A stretch of DNA of 33,374 nucleotides from Gammaproteobacteria bacterium (GTDB taxonomy: Bacteria; Pseudomonadota; Gammaproteobacteria; SZUA-229), in NCBI GenBank assembly GCA_029881275.1, contig JAOUMX010000009.1, positions 1 through 33,374 of the forward strand, read 5' to 3'. Positions 27,859-33,374 of this stretch are shown here, one piece after another. A program made the position numbers and the translations under genes. The notes beneath the pieces were generated by a model that saw nothing but the letters and a program-made list of their open reading frames with translations, was not told the DNA's origin and searched no databases. Position 1 is the first letter of the stretch. Each line of letters starts with the position of its first letter.

Positions 27859-29283
27859 ATGAAAAAATACTTCTCCTGTTATTTAATACTGTCACTATTA
27901 TGCATAACACCTGTTAATGCAGAACTGCCTAACCTTGGCGATCCAACACAAAAAGAAATTTCACCCTTTCAGGAATATTTAATGGGTAAAAATTTCTATA
28001 AAACACTAAAAGCCAACGTGCCGTTTGTTGATGACCTGGTGATCAATGAATACCTGGACTCTCTGGGACAGAAACTGGTTTCCCAAACCGATAAACCGGA
28101 TAATAATTTCAAATTTTTTATTCTCAAAATACCTACAATTAATGCATTTGCAGGCCCTGATGCCTATATTGGTATTCATACGGGATTAATTCTTAACGCA
28201 GATAATGAAAGTCAACTAGCCGGCGTATTGGCCCATGAAATTTCCCATGTCACCCAGCGGCACCTGGCCAGAGCAATGACTGAATCATCAGTTTCACCAG
28301 CCGCCATGTTTGCCACCATGCTGGCAGGTATTTTGCTGAGCACGCAGAATCCACAGGCTGGCGCAGCTGTTTTTTATGGTGGCTCAGCCGCAATGATGCA
28401 ATCTCAAATCAATTTCACTCGACACAATGAACATGAAGCTGATCGCATAGGTATTCATTTACTTAGAAATGCAGGCATTAATCCTGTAGGCATGTCCGAT
28501 TTTTTTGGCAAATTATTAAAAAATGCAGATTCAAATAATATTCTGGCACAAATGGAATATTTAAGAACGCACCCTTTAAATTCAACTCGTGTTGCTGAAG
28601 CACAAAATCGTATTGAAACCAATGATAAAAAACTACCTGATGACAGCCTCGACTTTCAACTCAGCAAGGCTCGCATTATTGTTACCACAGCCTCGTCATT
28701 AACCGAACTGATTAATCACATTGAAAAACTGAATATCAATCAACAAACCATTGCCACCCGGTACACCTATGCGATTGCACTCACCAGGCAGGGTAATACG
28801 GAAAAATCAATTACCATTCTCAATCAATTAATCACCAGCCATGATCACCCATGGTTTCGACTCGACCTGGCTAAAGCCTATGAAACTAATAACCAGCCTG
28901 ATAAAGCACTCTCAGTACTGGAAAACCTGCTGCTGTTATATCCAAACTACCTGCCTGTGACCATAGAATACGCCCGCGCTCTAAATCAACTTAAACAACC
29001 TGAAAAAGCGATTCAAATCTTAAAACAACAACTAAAGAAAAAAGAACAGCCTGTTGTTTTTCAGGCATTGGCACAGAATTATTATGCCAATAATCAAATT
29101 ACTGCCGCGCTAGAAGCAACCAGCCATCAATATGAACTTGAAGGCTATTTACAACTGGCGGCTCAACAGATCGACTATGCACTTAAACAAACCGATCTTG
29201 AATCCAGTACCCGACAACGCCTGGTTTCGAGAAAAAATAATCTTATTAACAAACTGGGTAAAGAACAAAGTTTTCCTAATTAG
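27859..29283 (+). CDS. bepA: BepA-like periplasmic M48 metalloprotease with TPR domain
   Basis: A 474-residue protein with signal peptide (YLILSLLCITPVNA, cleavage near NA-E). It has the M48 zinc-protease core: H126-E-I-S-H130 and a third ligand Glu193 in HNEHEADRIG. Before it comes NAFAGPDAYIGIHTGLI, the loop before the active-site helix. The C-terminal ~200 residues are helical TPR-like repeats (YAIALTRQGNTEKSITILNQL, LAKAYETNNQPDKALSVLENL, YARALNQLKQPEKAIQILKQQL). E. coli BepA (YfgC) is 487 residues and guards assembly of LptD and the BAM complex; the same role is likely. It stands alone between the DsrE2-type gene and sox. No good ribosome-binding site precedes the ATG. Confidence 0.9.
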   Translation: MKKYFSCYLILSLLCITPVNAELPNLGDPTQKEISPFQEYLMGKNFYKTLKANVPFVDDLVINEYLDSLGQKLVSQTDKPDNNFKFFILKIPTINAFAGPDAYIGIHTGLILNADNESQLAGVLAHEISHVTQRHLARAMTESSVSPAAMFATMLAGILLSTQNPQAGAAVFYGGSAAMMQSQINFTRHNEHEADRIGIHLLRNAGINPVGMSDFFGKLLKNADSNNILAQMEYLRTHPLNSTRVAEAQNRIETNDKKLPDDSLDFQLSKARIIVTTASSLTELINHIEKLNINQQTIATRYTYAIALTRQGNTEKSITILNQLITSHDHPWFRLDLAKAYETNNQPDKALSVLENLLLLYPNYLPVTIEYARALNQLKQPEKAIQILKQQLKKKEQPVVFQALAQNYYANNQITAALEATSHQYELEGYLQLAAQQIDYALKQTDLESSTRQRLVSRKNNLINKLGKEQSFPN

Positions 29284-29335
29284 ATAACATCAATATTAGA
29301 AACCATTAATACATATAAATAGTCACATTTTTTAC

Positions 29336-29363
29336 TTGCCATAGTATCTACAATGGGTATGCT
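29336..29363 (+). promoter_or_regulatory. Weak promoter candidate for the sox operon
   Basis: TTGCCA (29336-29341) and TATGCT (29358-29363) with a 16-base spacer. It would give a long leader of about 170 bases before soxX. The region to the right is rich in short inverted repeats (see 29364-29395). Confidence 0.25.
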
Positions 29364-29395
29364 ATAAGCACTAATGCTTTATGTTAGAACATTAG
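29364..29395. repeat. Nested inverted repeats upstream of soxX
   Basis: Three overlapping dyads are visible: AAGCA-CTAA-TGCTT (29366-29379), ATGTT-AG-AACAT (29381-29392), and CTAATG (29371-29376) with CATTAG (29390-29395). They lie just past the candidate promoter and about 150 bases before soxX, a reasonable place for operator sites. No T-run follows, so a terminator is unlikely. Confidence 0.4.
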
Positions 29396-29541
29396 ATACG
29401 TGCTCCCAAACCAATGGAACACAACCACAAAAACATTCTGTGGCAAGAATAAAAGAAAAAATAATTGGAATTTTTGGGCACAATCTAATTTTAGTATTAG
29501 TACATTAACCATCCACGCAAAATAAATGAGGAGTGTGCATT

Positions 29542-29910
29542 ATGCGGCATACCGCAATCACCGTATCGACAGCGACCGCTATCGCTGTAGTACTAGGTAG
29601 TCTTTCTCTCTCGATCCCCACTGTGAGTCAGGCTGAATCATCTGTCGATGAGGGCAAAAAAATTGCTTTCGATCGAAAAAAGGGCAATTGCCTTGCATGT
29701 CATCAGATTGAAGGTGGCAGCCTGCCCGGCAATATTGGTCCACCATTAATAGCAATGAAGGCTCGTTTCCCTGATAAGCAGGTGTTAAAAGCCCAAATTT
29801 CGAATCCACAAAAAAACAACCCTAATACCATAATGCCTCCGTTCGGACCCCATGAAATATTGTCCGCAGGCGAAATTGATATGGTTGTTGAATTTATCCA
29901 CACTCTATAA
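29542..29910 (+). CDS. soxX: SoxX, cytochrome c subunit of the SoxXA complex
   Basis: Monoheme c-type cytochrome; with SoxA it oxidatively links thiosulfate to the SoxY cysteine in the periplasm. The 122-residue precursor has a signal peptide (cleavage SQA-E near residue 31) and one heme site C50-L-A-C-H54. Met98 in NTIMPPFG is the expected axial ligand, and GNIGPPL matches the family. ATG at 29542 is chosen because GAGGAG ends eight bases before it; an in-frame GTG nine bases earlier lies inside that site. First gene of soxXYZA; soxY starts 20 bases after. Confidence 0.95.
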   Translation: MRHTAITVSTATAIAVVLGSLSLSIPTVSQAESSVDEGKKIAFDRKKGNCLACHQIEGGSLPGNIGPPLIAMKARFPDKQVLKAQISNPQKNNPNTIMPPFGPHEILSAGEIDMVVEFIHTL

Positions 29911-29930
29911 AGAATTTAAGGTATTAACTG

Positions 29931-30401
29931 ATGAATACAAATCGTAGATCATTTCTAAAAACCTCTGCTACTGCCGGCGCTGTCAGTGTAGCCGTAAGCG
30001 CAGGTTTATTAACACCCAGAGCCGTTTTAGCTGCCTGGCCAAAAAATGCATTTGAAGCAAAAGATGTCAATTCAGCATTAACGGCAGCCATGGGCGATAC
30101 AACGCTGACAGACAGTGGCGACATTAATTTAAAAGCTCCTGATATTGCTGAAAATGGAGCTGTTGTACCGATTACTGTAACCAGCACAATCCCAGGTACT
30201 GAATCCATCAGTATCCTGATACCCAATAATGCGACTCCTCTTGCAGCCAGCTTTACCCTGAGCAGTAACACAGAAGGCTATGTTTCAACCCGTGTAAAAA
30301 TGGGCAAAACATCCGATGTGGTTGCTGTGGTAAAAGCAGGTGGAAAGCTCTACTCCAGCAAGAAAGAAGTTAAAGTAACAATCGGCGGCTGCGGCGGTTA
30401 A
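29931..30401 (+). CDS. soxY: SoxY, sulfur-compound carrier subunit
   Basis: The covalent sulfur carrier of the Sox pathway. The 156-residue precursor begins with a twin-arginine signal (N-R-R-S-F-L-K, then a hydrophobic stretch to AVLA-A near residue 35), so it is exported folded, with SoxZ. It ends V-T-I-G-G-C154-G-G, the flexible C-terminal arm whose Cys bears the sulfur adduct. The middle part NGAVVPITVTSTIPGTESISILIPNN is the conserved immunoglobulin-like domain. An AAGG ribosome-binding site precedes the ATG; soxZ follows after 26 bases. Confidence 0.97.
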   Translation: MNTNRRSFLKTSATAGAVSVAVSAGLLTPRAVLAAWPKNAFEAKDVNSALTAAMGDTTLTDSGDINLKAPDIAENGAVVPITVTSTIPGTESISILIPNNATPLAASFTLSSNTEGYVSTRVKMGKTSDVVAVVKAGGKLYSSKKEVKVTIGGCGG

Positions 30402-30427
30402 TTAACAAGGTATCGAGGATTAAAAAA

Positions 30428-30742
30428 ATGGCAAATTCAATTAAAGTACGCGCAAACGTCAAAAGTGGTGTAACTGTTGTAAAAACACTGATTAACCACC
30501 CTATGGAAACGGGTATGCGCAAAGATAAAAAAACTGACAAAATGATTCCTGCGCATTTTATTCAGGAAGTAACGTGTGAACACAATGGTAAAAATGTACT
30601 AACTGCACAATGGGGTACAGCTGTATCTAAAAACCCTTACTTGTCATTCAAATTCACAGGTGCCAATGCCGGTGATAGCTTGAAAGTAAGCTGGGTTGAT
30701 AACCAGGGTCAAAGCGATTCAATTGAATCCAAGATCAAGTAG
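30428..30742 (+). CDS. soxZ: SoxZ, SoxY partner protein
   Basis: A 104-residue protein without its own signal peptide; it forms the SoxYZ heterodimer and travels through the Tat system with SoxY. Family landmarks are IKVRANVKSGVTVVKTLINHPMETGMRKDKK (about 4-34) and IPAHFIQEVTCEHNGKNVL, and it ends with a beta-sandwich strand and WVDNQGQSDSIESKIK. GAGG lies nine bases before the ATG. It is 39 bases from soxA. Confidence 0.97.
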   Translation: MANSIKVRANVKSGVTVVKTLINHPMETGMRKDKKTDKMIPAHFIQEVTCEHNGKNVLTAQWGTAVSKNPYLSFKFTGANAGDSLKVSWVDNQGQSDSIESKIK

Positions 30743-30781
30743 GCAAACCCAATCATAGATAAATACAAAAGGTACTAAACC

Positions 30782-31633
30782 ATGAAAAAAATAGCAGTTA
30801 CATTTACCACGCTATGCACACTTGCTGTTCTTATGCTGGGCTGTGCAAGTAATCCTGCGGAAAAAGACCTGAATGATTTCCGTGACTATTACTCAAAACG
30901 TTTTCCTGACACACCAACGAATGATTTTATAAACGGCGTATATTCTATTGACAAAGGCTCTCGTGACCAATGGGAATCTTTAGAAGAATTTCCTCCCTAT
31001 GAAATTATTATAGAAAAAGGTGAAAAGCTGTTTAACACACCCTTCAAGAATGGCAAAACCTACGCAAGTTGTTTTTCTGTTCCTGTAGACAGCATCAAGT
31101 CAAGCTACCCTTATTTTGATAAAAAACGTAAGGAAGTGATTACCCTTGAGCTGGCTCTTAATGACTGCCGCAAAGCCAATGACGAAGAACCACTGAAGTA
31201 TAAAACCGGTGCAATCACTCATCTGGGCGCCTATCTGGCATTCCAGGGTCGTGGCAAAACAGTCAATGTAACCATCGATTCAAGCAAGGAATCTCTTGAA
31301 TGGTATAACCGCGGTAAACAGCATTTTTATGCCAAACGCGGTCAGTTAAATATGTCATGTGCAGATTGTCATTATTACAATGCGGGTAACCGTATACGTG
31401 CAGACATACTGAGCCCCGCCCTGGGTCATACCACACATTTCCCTGTTTATCGTAATAAATGGGCAACCGATGGTGACGGCATGGGTACATTACATCGTCG
31501 TTACGGTGGTTGTAACAAGCAGGTACGTGCAAAACCCTTCGAGGCTCAAAGTGAAGAATACCGTGCACTGGAATACTTCCATACTTATATGAGTAATGGA
31601 TTAACGCTGAACGGTCCTGGTGTACGTAAATAA
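30782..31633 (+). CDS. soxA: SoxA, monoheme cytochrome c of the SoxXA complex
   Basis: Catalytic subunit of SoxXA. The 283 residues contain one heme site C193-A-D-C-H197 and the conserved Cys244 in RRYGGCNKQVRAKPF, which in studied SoxA proteins is the heme ligand carried as a cysteine persulfide. The N-terminal second heme of some SoxA proteins is replaced by a likely disulfide between C97 and C129, the usual monoheme type. The signal peptide ends LAVLMLGC21-ASN, which looks like a lipobox although it is not perfect (Leu at -2), so the protein may be a lipoprotein rather than soluble. It is the last gene of soxXYZA, with a terminator following; soxB and soxCD are not adjacent. Confidence 0.96.
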   Translation: MKKIAVTFTTLCTLAVLMLGCASNPAEKDLNDFRDYYSKRFPDTPTNDFINGVYSIDKGSRDQWESLEEFPPYEIIIEKGEKLFNTPFKNGKTYASCFSVPVDSIKSSYPYFDKKRKEVITLELALNDCRKANDEEPLKYKTGAITHLGAYLAFQGRGKTVNVTIDSSKESLEWYNRGKQHFYAKRGQLNMSCADCHYYNAGNRIRADILSPALGHTTHFPVYRNKWATDGDGMGTLHRRYGGCNKQVRAKPFEAQSEEYRALEYFHTYMSNGLTLNGPGVRK

Positions 31634-31654
31634 TCGTTACACAATAAAGCAGAC

Positions 31655-31691
31655 AAAAAAAAGCCCGACTCATCTGAGCCGGGCTTTTTTT
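31655..31691 (+). terminator. Intrinsic terminator after soxA
   Basis: GCCCG-A-CTC (31663-31671) pairs with GAG-C-CGGGC (31676-31684), with one internal mismatch, followed by seven T. The A-run on the left lets it also serve the convergent tRNA-Lys, whose 3' end lies only nine bases away. Confidence 0.92.
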
Positions 31692-31699
31692 ATGTTATA

Positions 31700-31776
31700 T
31701 GGTGGGCCGTCCGCGACTCGAACGCGGGACCATCGGATTAAAAGTCCGGTGCTCTACCAACTGAGCTAACGGCCCG
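31700..31776 (-). tRNA. tRNA-Lys(UUU), anticodon loop one base longer than usual
   Basis: On the minus strand the acceptor arm GGGCCGT/ACGGCCC, D arm GCTC/GAGC, T arm CCGCG-TTCGAGT-CGCGG and an encoded CCA (31702-31700) are all present. The anticodon region reads CCGGA-CTTTTTAA-TCCGA. Normal tRNA-Lys has CTTTTAA (seven bases), so one extra T is present here, making an eight-base loop. The total is 77 bases with CCA, against 76 in E. coli tRNA-Lys. The outer pair of the anticodon stem is also a C-A mismatch. The queE-queC-tRNA-Lys order is found in Pseudomonas too. A stringent-type promoter could lie near 31885-31910 (TAGTAT and a GC-rich start region), followed by a 5' leader of about 100 bases. 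Confidence 0.85.
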
Positions 31777-31971
31777 TATTTGTATGTCAAAAACACGCAA
31801 ATCGGTGTCCCATGGGGACTTCAGCTTAAACTAACCGGTAAGTTAACCTTCCGTATTCTTAACGACTCAAGCTGAATAAGAAGGCGCGTATACTACCTGA
31901 AATTCTGAGAAAAACAAGTCAGACTGGCCCGTGATTACAGCCAGTTTATCCAAATCCGTATGAATATGGCA

Positions 31972-32679
31972 TCAGCCCCCTGCTGTTGCCTTATCAGCCT
32001 GGTAGTGAGTGGGGTCCTCTATATTTGCTTCTTCAAAACCTTTAGCTCTTAAACGACAGGAATCACAGACACCACAGGCTTTTCCATTCAAATCAGCAGC
32101 ATAACAGGAAACTGTTTGTGCATAATCAACACCCTTTTCAGTACCCAGTTTAATAATATCGGCCTTGGTCAGATCAATTAAAGGGGTATGAATCTGCATT
32201 TTATGGCCTTCAACACCCACTTTCGTTGCCAGGTTAGCCATGGTCTCATAAGCCTTAATGTATTCGGGCCTGCAGTCCGGGTATCCGGAATAATCCACTG
32301 CATTAACACCAATATAAATATCATCCGCCTGCAGAATTTCAGCCCAGGCCAGTGCAAATGAGAGAAAAACTGTATTTCTGGCGGGCACATAAGTGACAGG
32401 AATCCCTTCTGAAGCATGATCAGGTACCGCGATTGACATATCTGTCAGGGCTGAACCACCCAGCACCCCCAGATCAAGGTGCAGGATTTTATGATCTTCA
32501 ACACCCAGTGCCTGCGCCACCCGTTTAGCCGCATCCAGTTCTGTTCTATGCCGCTGACCATAATCAAAACTCAAGGCATAACATAAAAAGCCGTCACTTC
32601 TGGCACAGGCCAGCGCCGTCGCTGAATCAAGACCACCGGATAACAGCACAACGGCTTTTTTTTGTTCTAATTTCTTCAT
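31972..32679 (-). CDS. queC: 7-cyano-7-deazaguanine synthase
   Basis: Converts 7-carboxy-7-deazaguanine to preQ0 with ATP and ammonia, on the way to queuosine in tRNA. The 235 residues carry the PP-loop S-G-G-L-D-S (14-19), [34 protein letters not shown] and the zinc-binding cysteines C192, C202, C205 and C208. I chose ATG at 32679, five bases after the queE stop; an ATG ten codons earlier overlaps queE. It lies downstream of queE in one operon and upstream of tRNA-Lys. Confidence 0.95.
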   Translation of the reverse strand: MKKLEQKKAVVLLSGGLDSATALACARSDGFLCYALSFDYGQRHRTELDAAKRVAQALGVEDHKILHLDLGVLGGSALTDMSIAVPDHASEGIPVTYVPARNTVFLSFALAWAEILQADDIYIGVNAVDYSGYPDCRPEYIKAYETMANLATKVGVEGHKMQIHTPLIDLTKADIIKLGTEKGVDYAQTVSCYAADLNGKACGVCDSCRLRAKGFEEANIEDPTHYQADKATAGG

Positions 32680-32684
32680 TCGAT

Positions 32685-33338
32685 TTACTTTCCAGGTTGA
32701 TTGCTCCACAGATACTTATGCAACTGTATCTGGAACCTGACAGACAATTGATCTTCAAGAATCCATTCCGCCAGCTCTGATGCGGAAATATCACCCTGCA
32801 CAGGTGAAAACAGGACACTACATTTATTATTCAGATTATATTGCTCGACAATGGATTTTGACCATTGGTAATCACTGCGATGACAAATAACAAATTTAAC
32901 TTCATCGGCGGCGCTTAAACAATCAATGTTTTCATACCGATTGCGAGATTCTTCACCTGAACCAGGGGTTTTTATATCCATGACGCGTATCACGCGTGAA
33001 TCAACCGATGAAATATCCATAGCACCACTGGTTTCCAGCGAAACCTTATAACCTTCATCACACAATAATGTTAATAAAGCAGCACAGGATTTCTGTGCCA
33101 GAGGCTCACCACCAGTGACACAGATGTAGTTTGTTTTATATTGTTTTATTTTTTGCAGAATAGCGTCCGGCGTATACCATTCACCACCGGTAAACGCATA
33201 TGTGGTATCACAATAACCACAACGCAAAGGACATCCCGTCAGGCGTATAAAAACTGTCGGATATCCCACAAGGGATGATTCTCCCTGCAATGAAAAAAAG
33301 ATTTCAGTAATCCGTAGCCGTGATTCTTCTGCAGACAT
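32685..33338 (-). CDS. queE: 7-carboxy-7-deazaguanine synthase (radical SAM)
   Basis: Radical-SAM enzyme that makes 7-carboxy-7-deazaguanine from the QueD product. The 217 residues start [28 protein letters not shown]; the cluster-binding motif is C36-x3-C40-x2-C43 (CPLRCGYC), followed by D-T-x-Y-A-F and the GGEP motif VTGGEPLAQ. The C-terminal [11 protein letters not shown] matches the family end. GGAG lies about ten bases before the ATG. In many Gammaproteobacteria tolB-pal-cpoB precede queE; they would lie off the right edge. Confidence 0.95.
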   Translation of the reverse strand: MSAEESRLRITEIFFSLQGESSLVGYPTVFIRLTGCPLRCGYCDTTYAFTGGEWYTPDAILQKIKQYKTNYICVTGGEPLAQKSCAALLTLLCDEGYKVSLETSGAMDISSVDSRVIRVMDIKTPGSGEESRNRYENIDCLSAADEVKFVICHRSDYQWSKSIVEQYNLNNKCSVLFSPVQGDISASELAEWILEDQLSVRFQIQLHKYLWSNQPGK

Positions 33339-33374
33339 AACAATACTCTCCGACTACTTTCTTATTATGCTTTA

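Noticed and set aside
31263-31673. 136-codon frame antisense to soxA
   Set aside because: It overlaps the coding strand of a clear soxA, including the heme motif, and the peptide is Tyr/His-rich in the way expected from antisense translation.
31807-31820. Second tRNA or tRNA remnant in the leader of tRNA-Lys
   Set aside because: Only a small GTCCC/GGGAC hairpin is present; no D, T or acceptor arms can be built.

Overview
The window reads as a chromosomal segment of a free-living or symbiotic sulfur-oxidising gammaproteobacterium. The evidence is gene order typical of Gammaproteobacteria (lptF-lptG divergent from pepA-holC-valS; ilvI-ilvH-ilvC-pssA-leuA; queE-queC-tRNA-Lys), a class I adenylate cyclase relative, and a periplasmic thiosulfate-oxidation operon (soxXYZA). 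The genus cannot be fixed by eye. The DNA is moderately AT-rich with AT-rich intergenic regions. I see no phage, transposon, integrase or CRISPR array.

Layout. 1-1070: the start of an outer-membrane TraF_2-like protein running off the left edge, then an RDD membrane protein. 1209-3373: lptG and lptF (LPS export permeases) on the minus strand. 3594-8877: pepA, holC, a small conserved gene and valS on the plus strand. 8993-14301: two proteins of unknown function flanking a minus-strand pair, an MFS transporter translationally coupled to a degenerate adenylate cyclase-like protein. 14298-18908: prfC, rimI, a family 4 uracil-DNA glycosylase and leuA. 19170-23347: pssA, ilvC, ilvH and ilvI. The ilv/leu block makes branched-chain amino acids, and its two leaders (upstream of ilvI and leuA) carry possible regulatory structure.

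23668-31633 is the sulfur and envelope part: a secreted DUF302-like protein, a FadL-like outer-membrane channel, a single-domain rhodanese divergent from a DsrE2-type sulfur-carrier protein, a BepA-like periplasmic metalloprotease, and soxXYZA. SoxXA would attach thiosulfate to the SoxY cysteine on SoxYZ. SoxB and SoxCD are not here. Rhodanese and DsrE2 belong to families that move sulfane sulfur in the cytoplasm. Several units end in clear intrinsic terminators.

31700-33338: tRNA-Lys(UUU), queC and queE (7-deazaguanine/queuosine pathway), all on the minus strand.

Points most worth a second look: the adenylate cyclase homologue lacks the usual catalytic motif; the tRNA-Lys has one extra U in its anticodon loop; SoxA looks like a lipoprotein; a terminator-like hairpin precedes ilvI; a short ORF lies in a long leuA leader; and a cluster of inverted repeats lies upstream of soxX. 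I did not find a clear wholly new multi-gene system.
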